64,000 nucleotides of DNA from CAG-826 sp964654155 (lineage in GTDB: Bacteria; Bacillota_I; Bacilli_A; RFN20; CAG-826): contig CAZZGL010000001.1 of the NCBI GenBank assembly GCA_964654155.1, positions 49,966 through 113,965 on the forward strand, in the 5' to 3' direction. This document shows positions 1 through 7,847 of the stretch, in pieces; positions within the stretch are counted from its first letter, which is position 1; each line of letters starts with the position of its first letter. The notes beneath the pieces are model-generated. The model ran no database searches, had not been told where the DNA came from, and was given only the letters and a program-made list of their open reading frames with translations. A program made the position numbers and the translations under genes.

Positions 1-492
1 GCAGTTAAATTTAAAGGAAAAGAATTATATAAATATGCCAGAATGAATATTGAGACTCCTCAGTTAAATAGAGAAATAGATATTCAAAGCGTAAAATTAA
101 TTTGTTTTGAGAATAATGAAATTACTTTTGAAGTTGTATGTTCTAAAGGAACATATATTCGTCAACTTGGACAAGATATTGCACATAAATTAAATACATG
201 TGGACATCTTATAGCCTTAAGAAGAACAAGAATAGGTTTGTTTAATATTGATGATTCAAAAAAAATAAATGAGATTAATGAGAATGATTTAATATCTATT
301 ACAAATTCTTTATCGCATATGACTACAATTAAAGTAGATACAAAATTAGAAGAAGATATTAAGAATGGGAAAAAAGTTAAATTAAATGCTAGCAAAGAAG
401 AAATTTTTATAATTAACTCCAATAATGAACCAATTGCTATATTAGAATATGTTGAAAATGATATTTACAAAGTTAAAAGAGGGTTGTTTTAA
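1..492 (+). CDS. truB: tRNA pseudouridine(55) synthase TruB, 3' part
   Basis: The frame is open from the first base, so the gene enters from outside the window and the first ATG (base 43) is internal. About 163 residues remain. They begin inside the catalytic domain with GKELYKYARMN and carry SKGTYIRQLGQDIA and LRRTRIGLF, which are conserved TruB blocks. The family converts uridine 55 of the tRNA T-loop to pseudouridine. The last 60 or so residues form the short C-terminal tail usual in Bacilli. The stop overlaps the ribF start by one base (TAATG), which suggests translational coupling. The catalytic aspartate lies upstream of the window and cannot be checked. Confidence 0.93.
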   Translation, partial: AVKFKGKELYKYARMNIETPQLNREIDIQSVKLICFENNEITFEVVCSKGTYIRQLGQDIAHKLNTCGHLIALRRTRIGLFNIDDSKKINEINENDLISITNSLSHMTTIKVDTKLEEDIKNGKKVKLNASKEEIFIINSNNEPIAILEYVENDIYKVKRGLF

Positions 493-1391
493 TGAAAATC
501 ATTGAGCTTGATAATGAATATGTTAATAAAGAAAAAATAGCTTTATGTTTAGGATATTTTGATGGACTTCATAAAGGTCATCAAGTGTTAATTGCAGAAG
601 CAACTAAAAGTGGTTATAAAGTTGGTATATTGACTTTTGATATTTCTCCAAAACAATTTATTAATAAGAAAAATAAAGAAGTTATTTTAGATGAAAATAC
701 TAGAAATGAGTTGTTAGAAAAAATGAAGGTAGATTATTTATATATTCAAAAATTTAATGAAAGTTTTTCTAAAATGTCTCCTAGTGAATTTATTAATTAT
801 TTAAAAAGATTCAATCCATCATTATTAGTTGTGGGTTATGATTATCGATTTGGTTTTAATGCCGATGGTAATGTTTCATTATTAAAACAATACTTTAATG
901 TTGCAGAAGTTGAACAAATTAAAGATGATAATGGTAAATATGCAACTTCAAGATTAATTGATTCATTATCAAAATCGAATATTAAAGATGTTACAAATGT
1001 TTTAGGTAGACCATATAGTATTATAGGAGAAGTAATTAATGGTCTTCAAAACGGAAGAAAAATAGGATTTAAAACTGCAAATTTGAAATTAATTACTTCA
1101 TATTATTTACCTAAAAATGGTGTTTATGCTTGTTATGCGTATGTTAATAATAAAAAGTATTGTTCAATGGTAAATATAGGTGTTCATCCAACAATACAAA
1201 AATTAAATAATCCGATTATTGAAGTTCATATTATCGATTTTGATGAAAATATATACGGAAGTACTTTAAAAATAGATTTTATTGACTTTATTCGTGAAGA
1301 AAAAAAGTTTTTATCGATTGAAGAATTAAAGATTCAATTAGAAAAAGACGTAATTATTTCAAAGAAGATTTTATCTAATAATAATATTTAA
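492..1391 (+). CDS. ribF: Bifunctional riboflavin kinase / FMN adenylyltransferase RibF
   Basis: This 299-residue protein makes FMN from riboflavin and then FAD from FMN. The N-terminal nucleotidyltransferase half (about 1-165) has the phosphate-binding motif GYFDGLHKGHQ and VGYDYRFGFNADGN. The C-terminal kinase half (about 172-295) begins GRPYSIIGEVINGLQNGRKIG. The usual GxPTAN motif of the kinase reads GFKTAN here: the proline is replaced by lysine while the threonine and asparagine are kept. Length is normal for the family. The gene is coupled to truB by a one-base overlap and ends in a strong hairpin terminator, as in the B. subtilis truB-ribC order. Confidence 0.94.
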   Translation: MKIIELDNEYVNKEKIALCLGYFDGLHKGHQVLIAEATKSGYKVGILTFDISPKQFINKKNKEVILDENTRNELLEKMKVDYLYIQKFNESFSKMSPSEFINYLKRFNPSLLVVGYDYRFGFNADGNVSLLKQYFNVAEVEQIKDDNGKYATSRLIDSLSKSNIKDVTNVLGRPYSIIGEVINGLQNGRKIGFKTANLKLITSYYLPKNGVYACYAYVNNKKYCSMVNIGVHPTIQKLNNPIIEVHIIDFDENIYGSTLKIDFIDFIREEKKFLSIEELKIQLEKDVIISKKILSNNNI

Positions 1392-1429
1392 AAAAGACCA
1401 TCTATTATCGTAATAGGCGGTCTTTTTTT
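1390..1429 (+). terminator. Rho-independent terminator of truB-ribF
   Basis: The hairpin has arms AAAAAAGACC and GGTCTTTTTT plus an inner CTATTA/TAATAG stem around a TCG loop, and it ends in a run of T. It starts at the ribF stop codon. Confidence 0.85.
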
Positions 1430-1527
1430 ATAAAATTGAAGTCTAAAGATTAAATTTTATAATAATAAATTAAAAAAAAACTTCAATTATAATTAACGAT
1501 ATGTTAATTTAATTACATAAGAAGTCG

Positions 1528-1560
1528 AAAAAAGACCGCCTATTACGATAATAGGTGGCA
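1528..1560. repeat. Inverted copy of the ribF terminator hairpin
   Basis: These bases are almost the reverse complement of the terminator at 1390-1429 (CCGCCTATTACGATAATAG matches exactly). They can fold by themselves through CCTATTA/TAATAGG, but no T-run follows, so this copy should not terminate. Together the two copies form a long inverted repeat around about 100 bases of AT-rich DNA. Confidence 0.6.
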
Positions 1561-1583
1561 TTATGAAAGGAGATGTATAACTT

Positions 1584-1613
1584 ATGAATAATTTAAAATT
1601 AACATTTACTTAA
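1584..1613 (+). other. Nine-codon mini-ORF with a strong ribosome binding site
   Basis: An AAAGGAGATG Shine-Dalgarno stretch stands eight bases before ATG. The frame reads MNNLKLTFT and stops at TAA. It lies between the inverted hairpin repeat and the membrane protein gene at 1688. It could be a leader peptide, the remnant of a lost gene, or chance. No attenuator structure was recognised after it. Confidence 0.25.
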
Positions 1614-1687
1614 TTTATTGTTGTTAAAAAAATAAAATAGTTGACTTTAGTATACTTATTAATGTTTAAAACTTTAAAGGAGAAAAA

Positions 1688-2509
1688 ATGGGAAATACAA
1701 AAAAAGAATCTTTGTATAAAAGAATAAAAAATAATTTTAAAAAAGAAACGCCGGATAATAGTAAAGTTAAGGTGTTTATAATTATGTCTATTTTATATGG
1801 TTTAGTATTTGGTCTATTGTTGTATTTATTTATAGTATCGAGTGAATTTTTACATGCACTTTCTTTAGGTGGAATAGCGATAACGTTATCATATTTTGCT
1901 TATTTTGGTTTTCATAATCCTTTTAATTATAAAAAATGGATTAAAGTTTGTATAATTATTCTAGGGACAATTTTAATTGGAATATGTGATTATTTTGCCG
2001 CAATTTCGCTATTAAATTCTAACATAAATGGTGCAGAATCAAATGGAATACCATTAGAATCTATTTGTTTGATTGCATTGATTTTAATGGCTGAAATTGA
2101 ATATTACATTGGTTATGGAATTTGGTGTAAGGGATTACCTTCATACATGTATGTAATTATATTCTTCTTTGGACCTTTTGTTATTAGTGCAATAGTTAGT
2201 TGGATAATTGTAATTTTTCTTATCAAATACATTTTTAAGACTTTAATTTCTATTATATTTGAAATGGTAAAATTCGTTTTATCGTTCTTTGGTAAGACTA
2301 TAGGTGATTCTAGCTTTGGTAAAGGATTTAAGGCGGGATTATCAGGCGAAGATTATGAAGATGATGAAATAATTTATGAAGTCTATGAAGATGGATATAC
2401 TAGAAAACTAAAATTTTTCAAGCATTATGGTGATTATGATGTATATAAAGATGATACAGGCCGTTATTGGACTAGCTATGATGGTGGAAATACTTTTACT
2501 AGAGAATAG
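1688..2509 (+). CDS. Membrane protein of unknown function
   Basis: I do not recognise this 273-residue protein. After a basic N-terminus of about 28 residues it has about five hydrophobic segments (near 30-52, 55-75, 85-105, 120-140 and 150-185). A soluble tail of about 65 residues follows, rich in acidic and aromatic residues (YEDDEIIYEVYEDGYTRK, then a YDVYKDDTGRYWTSYDGG stretch). The tail looks like a small beta-rich domain. The start is set by AAAGGAGAAAAAATG. It stands alone between the ribF terminator and the rpsO promoter, in a place where B. subtilis has no gene, so it is a lineage-specific insertion. Confidence 0.7.
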   Translation: MGNTKKESLYKRIKNNFKKETPDNSKVKVFIIMSILYGLVFGLLLYLFIVSSEFLHALSLGGIAITLSYFAYFGFHNPFNYKKWIKVCIIILGTILIGICDYFAAISLLNSNINGAESNGIPLESICLIALILMAEIEYYIGYGIWCKGLPSYMYVIIFFFGPFVISAIVSWIIVIFLIKYIFKTLISIIFEMVKFVLSFFGKTIGDSSFGKGFKAGLSGEDYEDDEIIYEVYEDGYTRKLKFFKHYGDYDVYKDDTGRYWTSYDGGNTFTRE

Positions 2510-2587
2510 ATAAATAATTAATAAAAACTTGAGCGGCTTGAGCTTGCTTGAAGCATTGTTAATATAAATTAAAAAAGTAAAAAAAGC

Positions 2588-2615
2588 TTGATTTTCTGTG
2601 GCAATTTGATATTAT
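2588..2615 (+). promoter_or_regulatory. Probable rpsO promoter
   Basis: TTGATT (2588-2593) and TATTAT (2610-2615) are 16 bases apart. They would give a leader of about 75 bases before the rpsO start. Confidence 0.5.
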
Positions 2616-2629
2616 GTTTGTGTACTTTT

Positions 2630-2656
2630 TCTTGGAACTGAGAATCTCCAACTTTT
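2630..2656 (+). promoter_or_regulatory. Possible attenuator hairpin in the rpsO leader
   Basis: In the leader, TTGGA and TCCAA can pair around a ten-base loop and are followed by a run of six T. In many bacteria rpsO mRNA leaders bind S15 and repress their own expression. Whether this short hairpin does so is inference; the stem is only five base pairs. Confidence 0.3.
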
Positions 2657-2698
2657 TTCTAAGATTAAGCATAATACGCTAGAAGGAGGATAAATAAA

Positions 2699-2968
2699 AT
2701 GGCACTTTCAAAAGAAAGAGTAGCGGAATTAGTCAAAACCTATGGTAAAAATGAAAATGATACTGGTTCAACTGAAGTTCAAATTGCTTTATTAACCGCT
2801 CAAATTCAAGACTTAACTGCTCACTTAAAAACTCATAAGCATGATCATCATTCACGTCGTGGATTATTCAAACTTGTTGGTAAAAGACGTGGTTTACTTG
2901 ATTACTTACAAGCAAAGGATCATGAAGCTTACTCAAAACTTATTTCCGCATTAGGAATTCGTAAGTAA
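2699..2968 (+). CDS. rpsO: 30S ribosomal protein S15
   Basis: This 89-residue protein has the full S15 length and signature: TGSTEVQIALLTAQI, LTAHLKTHKHDHHSRRGL, LVGKRRGLLDYL. It binds the central domain of 16S rRNA early in assembly of the small subunit. AAGGAGGATAAATAAA precedes the ATG. It has its own promoter and a strong terminator, so it is probably transcribed apart from ribF, while keeping the usual place before pnp. Confidence 0.98.
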   Translation: MALSKERVAELVKTYGKNENDTGSTEVQIALLTAQIQDLTAHLKTHKHDHHSRRGLFKLVGKRRGLLDYLQAKDHEAYSKLISALGIRK

Positions 2969-2983
2969 TTTGATTATGATTTT

Positions 2984-3014
2984 TAAATAGGAACTTGATG
3001 TTCCTATTTTTTTA
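2984..3014 (+). terminator. Terminator after rpsO
   Basis: AAATAGGAAC and GTTCCTATTT pair around TTGAT, followed by a run of T. Confidence 0.85.
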
Positions 3015-3062
3015 TTGCTTTAATATATAATTTTTTTAATTATATATTAATTTATAAAACTA

Positions 3063-3071
3063 TGTTATAAT
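3063..3071 (+). promoter_or_regulatory. Extended -10 promoter of pnp
   Basis: TGTTATAAT matches the extended -10 form TGnTATAAT and lies about 36 bases before the pnp ATG. No good -35 hexamer is visible, which is normal for this promoter type. Confidence 0.6.
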
Positions 3072-3106
3072 GGACAAGTAAATTAAATAAAGAGAGGTAA
3101 AGAATT

Positions 3107-5257
3107 ATGTCTAAAAGAGTTTTTGAACTAGACTTCGAAGGGAAAAAACTGATCGTTGAAGCAGGCGAAATAGCTAAACAAGCAGATGGTGCTGTTTTAG
3201 TTCGCTTGAATGATACCGTAGTTTTATCCACTGCCTGTGGTTCTGATCAGGCAAAAGATACCGACTTCTTCCCACTTACTGTTTTATATAACGAAAAACA
3301 ATATGCTGTGGGTAAGATTCCAGGTAGTTTTTTAAGAAGGGAAGGACGCCCTGGCGAACACGCAACTTTAACTGCACGTTTAATCGATCGCCCAATTCGT
3401 CCTATGTTTTCAGAAGGATTTAGAAATGAAGTACAAATTGTTAACACAGTTATGTCAGTTGACTTAGACAGTACTCCAGAAATGACTGCAATGTTTGGTA
3501 GCTCACTTGCACTTGGAATTAGTGATATTCCATTTGATGGTCCAATCGCAGGTGTTTATGTTGGTCGTGTTAATGGTCAATTGATTATCAATCCTACTGT
3601 TGAAGAAAAAGAAAAAAGTGATATTAACTTAGCTGTTGCTGGAACTAAAGACGCTATTAATATGGTTGAAGCAGGAGCGGAACAAGTTAGTGAAGATGAT
3701 ATGTTAGACGCTATCATGTTTGGACATGAGGCAATTAAAAAATTATGTGCTTTCCAAGAAGAAATTATTAAAGAAATTGGTAAAGAAAAAAGAACTGTTG
3801 ATTTATATTCAGTTGATGAAAGTCTTAATAAAGCAATTCGTGATGCAGCTCAAGATCGTTTAGTAAAAGCTGTTTCTATCGTTGATAAATTAGAACGTTA
3901 TGCTGCAATTGATGCGATTAAAGCCGAAGTTAATGAATACTATGAATCATTGACCTATAAAGATGAAAAAGAAAAGAATAAATTCATGATGCAAGTTCAT
4001 GATGTTCTTGAAACAATTGTTGCAGAAGAGGTCCGTCGCTTAATTACTGAAGATAAAGTTAGACCAGATGGTCGTAAAGTTGATGAAATACGTCCTCTTG
4101 ATGCTCAAGTTGATCTATTACCAAGAACACATGGTTCAGCAATGTTTACTCGTGGACAAACACAAGTTATTTCTACATGTACATTAGGACCAACTACTGA
4201 TGAACAAATTATTGATAATTTAACCGATGAAGAGTCAAAGAGATTTATGCATCACTATAATTTCCCACCATTCTCAGTTGGCGAAGTTGGTAAAATGGGT
4301 TCACCAGGTCGACGTGAAATTGGCCATGGTGCTTTAGGTGAAAGAGCGTTATCTTATGTTATTCCATCAGAAGAAGAATTCCCATATACAATTCGTTGTG
4401 TTTCTGAAGTTGTTGAATCAAATGGTAGTTCATCTCAAGCTTCTATTTGTGCTTCATGTATGGCATTGATGGCAGCGGGTGTGCCAATTAAAGCTCCAGT
4501 TGCAGGCATTGCAATGGGATTAATTTCTAGTGGACCACTTGATGGAAATCATCCATATACAATTTTAACTGATATTCAAGGTATGGAAGATCACTTTGGT
4601 GATATGGACTTTAAAGTTGCGGGTACAACAGAGGGTATAACTGCCTTACAAATGGATATTAAAATTAAGGGGATTACAAAAGAAGTTTTAAAAGAAGCTC
4701 TTGCTCAAGCTCATGTTGCTAGAATGGAAATTTTAAAAGTCATGTTATCCGCAATTGATAAACCACGTGAAGATGTTGGTAAATATGCTCCAAAACTTGC
4801 TCAAATGACTATCGATGTTGATAAGATTCGTGATGTTATTGGTACAGGTGGTAAAGTAATTAATGATATTATTGCTCAATGTGATAATGTTAAAATTGAT
4901 ATTGAACAAGATGGAAGAGTAGTTATTTATCATATGGATAGAGAAACCATTAATAAAGCTGTTAGAATGATTGAAGATATTGTTCGTGAAGCTAAAGTTG
5001 GTGAAGTATATGAAGGAACAGTAGTGCGTATTGAAGCCTTTGGTTGCTTCGTTAACTTATTCAATAATGTTGATGGTATGGTTCATGTTTCAAGATTATC
5101 TTGGAAACGTATTGAGCATCCAAAAGATTTTGTTAAAGTTGGTCAAAAACTTAAAGTCATCGTTACAGAAATCGATGATAAGGGAAGAATTAATCTTTCT
5201 CATAAAGAATTTGAACCTAGACCAGAAGTAAAGAAAAAAGAAACTTCTGAAGAATAA
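3107..5257 (+). CDS. pnp: Polyribonucleotide nucleotidyltransferase (PNPase)
   Basis: At 716 residues it has the complete PNPase layout: two RNase PH-like cores (about 1-220 and 300-540), a KH domain (about 563-620, GxxG motif IGTGGKVI) and an S1 RNA-binding domain (about 628-700, GTVVRIEAFGCFVNL). It degrades RNA 3' to 5' with phosphate and takes part in mRNA turnover. The second core keeps SGPLDGNHPYTILTDIQGMEDHFGDMDFKVAGT in pieces, including the catalytic aspartates of the DIQGMEDHFGDMDF block. The RBS is AGAGAGG before the ATG. Order rpsO-pnp is conserved. Confidence 0.98.
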   Translation: MSKRVFELDFEGKKLIVEAGEIAKQADGAVLVRLNDTVVLSTACGSDQAKDTDFFPLTVLYNEKQYAVGKIPGSFLRREGRPGEHATLTARLIDRPIRPMFSEGFRNEVQIVNTVMSVDLDSTPEMTAMFGSSLALGISDIPFDGPIAGVYVGRVNGQLIINPTVEEKEKSDINLAVAGTKDAINMVEAGAEQVSEDDMLDAIMFGHEAIKKLCAFQEEIIKEIGKEKRTVDLYSVDESLNKAIRDAAQDRLVKAVSIVDKLERYAAIDAIKAEVNEYYESLTYKDEKEKNKFMMQVHDVLETIVAEEVRRLITEDKVRPDGRKVDEIRPLDAQVDLLPRTHGSAMFTRGQTQVISTCTLGPTTDEQIIDNLTDEESKRFMHHYNFPPFSVGEVGKMGSPGRREIGHGALGERALSYVIPSEEEFPYTIRCVSEVVESNGSSSQASICASCMALMAAGVPIKAPVAGIAMGLISSGPLDGNHPYTILTDIQGMEDHFGDMDFKVAGTTEGITALQMDIKIKGITKEVLKEALAQAHVARMEILKVMLSAIDKPREDVGKYAPKLAQMTIDVDKIRDVIGTGGKVINDIIAQCDNVKIDIEQDGRVVIYHMDRETINKAVRMIEDIVREAKVGEVYEGTVVRIEAFGCFVNLFNNVDGMVHVSRLSWKRIEHPKDFVKVGQKLKVIVTEIDDKGRINLSHKEFEPRPEVKKKETSEE

Positions 5258-5266
5258 AGATTGTTT

Positions 5267-5304
5267 AAGAGGATGAAGCTGAATATAGCAATCCTCTTTT
5301 TTCT
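5267..5304 (+). terminator. Terminator after pnp
   Basis: AAGAGGAT pairs with ATCCTCTT around a 16-base loop and is followed by TTTTCTTTT. Confidence 0.8.
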
Positions 5305-5511
5305 TTTCTTATAAAAAATGAACACATAAATGAAACTTGTATAAATTTTAAAGAATTTATATTAATGAGTTGTGGAATTTCAGTGGTATTAGGAATAATA
5401 TGTTTTTTTATCATAATAATTATTCACATTATAAAAAAATAATATGATAAACATTTTTTAATCACAACTTATAGGCTTTTATCATAGTTTATAATAGTGA
5501 GGCGATTATTT

Positions 5512-6357
5512 ATGCTAGGTAATTTAATATGTGCGATGGTAACTCCTTTTGATGATAATAATGAGATAGATTATGAATGTGTACTAATGCTTATTAAAAG
5601 GATTGAAGAAAATAAAAATACCGCAATTGTTGTAGGAGGATCGACTGGAGAAGGTCATTCTTTATCTATTAAAGAAAAAGTAGAATTATTAAGTTATGTA
5701 AAAAAACATACAAAACTAAAAATAATTTACGCTATTTCACATAATAATTTAGATTTAATTAAAGAAGAAATAGAAACTGTTAAAGATTATAATCCGGATT
5801 GTTATTTAATAACGGTTCCGTTTTATAGTTTACCACCTCAAAGAGGAATATATCTTTTCTTTAAAGAAATAGCGCTTATTAGTAATAAACCAATTATTAT
5901 ATATAATGTTCCTTCAAGAATTGGAACAAGTATTAATTTTATGACATTAAGAAAATTGATCAAGTCTTGTCCAAATATAATCGGCATAAAAGAAGCGAGT
6001 TCTGATATAAATTTAATTTCTTTATTAAAGAAAAACTTTCCAAAATTTATTTGTTATATAGGTAATGATGAACATTATTATGAAGCATTAAAAGCAGGTG
6101 CAGATGGTATTATTTCCGTAATGAGTGTTTTATATGGCAAGGAAATGCAAGAGTTATATAATAATTTTAAAGAAGGATATCATCACTTATTACTAGATGA
6201 TTACTTAAAATTAGTATCAAAATTATTAAAATTAGAAACTAATCCTCTACCAATAAAGTACTTATTAAAAAAAGAAGGATTTCCTTCAATGAATTTACGT
6301 CTTCCATTAGTGGAATTATCGTTAGAATATCAACATCAAATCGACATGTTATTATAA
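5512..6357 (+). CDS. dapA: 4-hydroxy-tetrahydrodipicolinate synthase family protein
   Basis: This 281-residue class I aldolase-fold protein is of the DapA family, which condenses pyruvate and aspartate semialdehyde at the start of lysine and dipicolinate synthesis. Seen are GGSTGEGHSL (pyruvate-binding motif), YNVPSRIG with the key tyrosine, and GIKEASSD with the Schiff-base lysine. The ATG at 5512 is preferred to a GTG 15 bases upstream because GTGAGG forms its ribosome binding site. Its place before rnjB and ftsK matches B. subtilis dapA. Dipicolinate would link it to the SpoVA genes further on. Related aldolases acting on other substrates cannot be excluded. Confidence 0.85.
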   Translation: MLGNLICAMVTPFDDNNEIDYECVLMLIKRIEENKNTAIVVGGSTGEGHSLSIKEKVELLSYVKKHTKLKIIYAISHNNLDLIKEEIETVKDYNPDCYLITVPFYSLPPQRGIYLFFKEIALISNKPIIIYNVPSRIGTSINFMTLRKLIKSCPNIIGIKEASSDINLISLLKKNFPKFICYIGNDEHYYEALKAGADGIISVMSVLYGKEMQELYNNFKEGYHHLLLDDYLKLVSKLLKLETNPLPIKYLLKKEGFPSMNLRLPLVELSLEYQHQIDMLL

Positions 6358-6415
6358 AGGCTTCTATAAATCATTTATTTTTGTTAAAATATAGAAGAAA
6401 AGTTGAGGAAAATAT

Positions 6416-7846
6416 ATGAATGATGTAATTATTATTGGTGCTGGTGTTTGTGGCTGCTTCATAGCCCGTGATTTATCAAAGTATAAACTTAATATATTAG
6501 TTCTTGAAAAGGGTGATGATGTTGCAAGTGGCGCGACCATGGCTAATAGCGCAATTATACATTCTGGATATGATCCATTGCCATCTTCAAAAAAAGCCTA
6601 TTTTAATGTCAAAGGTAATTTGATGTATGATAAGATTTGTGAAGAATTGGATGTTTCTTTTAAGCGAATTGGCTCTTTAACATTAGCGTTTTCTTTAGAA
6701 GAACTTGAAGTATTAAAAGATCTTCAAAAAAGAGGAAAAGAAAATGGTGTCGATTGTATTATTTTAAACAAAGAAGAAGTTTTAAAGTTAGAACCATTAA
6801 TTTCTAAGGAAGTTGTCGGTGCGTTAAAAGCTCCAACTGCAGGAATTATTAACCCCTTTGAATTATGTGCGCATTTAATGGAAAATGCATGCGATAATGG
6901 TGTTAGAATTAAATTAAATGAAGAAGTGATAGGAATTGAAAAGAATCAAGAATGCTATAAGGTTATAACGACATCCTCAGAGTATTATGCAAAAATAGTT
7001 ATCAATGCTGCTGGAGTTCATGCAAGAGACATTACTTCATTTCTAGAAGAACCTGATTATGAAGTTGAACCGCGAAAAGGGGAATATTTTGTCTTAAATC
7101 ATTTTGATAATCAATTTTTAAATCATACACTTTTTACATTGCCATCAAAAAAAGGTAAAGGAGTTTTAATTTCGCCAACAACTTCGTGGAATTATTTAGT
7201 CGGTCCATCTAGTGAACCTAGTGAAAGAGATGATACTTCAACCGATGCTTCAACTTTAAATAATATTTTAAATCAAGCATTAAAAATGATTCCAAATTTA
7301 CCAATCAATGAATGCATTAGGGTGTTTTCAGGGGTAAGGCCAACAATTTCAAAACATGATTTTTTAATTCGCGAAAGTGAAAAAAATCATTTGTTTTTTG
7401 AACTTGCTGGAGTGGAATCGCCAGGACTTGCCTCCGCACCAGCAATATCCGAATATGTTATTTCTTTGATATCCAAACGAATTAATTTAGAAAAAAAAGA
7501 TATGTATTCAATGTCAATTAGACCATATATCCATTTAAAATTACTTTCTTTTGAAGAAAAGAATCATTTAATAAAGGAAAATCCTTTGTATGGAAGGATT
7601 ATTTGTCGTTGTGAACAAATTAGTGAACAAGAAATTAGAGACTTATTTACCCGTTCTTTTGTACCTACTTCAATAAAGGCAATTAAAAAAAGAGTACGGG
7701 CGGGATTTGGTAAATGCCAAGGAGGAATGTGTCAACCACTTGTAGTTAAAATATTACAAGAAGAATTAAAAATTAAACCAAATGAAGTTCGTTATGATGG
7801 TAAAACCTCAGAAATATTAAAATATGATTTAAAGGAGAACCGTTAG
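6416..7846 (+). CDS. FAD-dependent glycerol-3-phosphate dehydrogenase-like oxidoreductase with BFD-type [2Fe-2S] domain
   Basis: The 476-residue protein has an N-terminal FAD fold (IIGAGVCGCFIARDL, then GATMANSAIIHSGYDP, typical of the DAO/GlpA group). Its C-terminal domain (about 395-450) has the cysteines ICRCEQ and FGKCQGGMC, as in bacterioferritin-associated-ferredoxin-like domains. GlpA-type enzymes oxidise glycerol 3-phosphate to dihydroxyacetone phosphate. It is followed after one base by a second flavoprotein and then a DUF1667 protein, a trio common in anaerobic Bacillota that replaces GlpABC. The RBS is TTGAGG. L-2-hydroxyglutarate oxidase-like activity is the main alternative. Confidence 0.82.
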   Translation: MNDVIIIGAGVCGCFIARDLSKYKLNILVLEKGDDVASGATMANSAIIHSGYDPLPSSKKAYFNVKGNLMYDKICEELDVSFKRIGSLTLAFSLEELEVLKDLQKRGKENGVDCIILNKEEVLKLEPLISKEVVGALKAPTAGIINPFELCAHLMENACDNGVRIKLNEEVIGIEKNQECYKVITTSSEYYAKIVINAAGVHARDITSFLEEPDYEVEPRKGEYFVLNHFDNQFLNHTLFTLPSKKGKGVLISPTTSWNYLVGPSSEPSERDDTSTDASTLNNILNQALKMIPNLPINECIRVFSGVRPTISKHDFLIRESEKNHLFFELAGVESPGLASAPAISEYVISLISKRINLEKKDMYSMSIRPYIHLKLLSFEEKNHLIKENPLYGRIICRCEQISEQEIRDLFTRSFVPTSIKAIKKRVRAGFGKCQGGMCQPLVVKILQEELKIKPNEVRYDGKTSEILKYDLKENR

Positions 7847-7847
7847 T

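Noticed and set aside
5365..5442. 25-codon hydrophobic mini-ORF (MSCGISVVLGIICFF start) before dapA
   Set aside because: No good ribosome binding site, and isoleucine/phenylalanine-rich frames arise easily in AT-rich DNA; not enough to call a gene.
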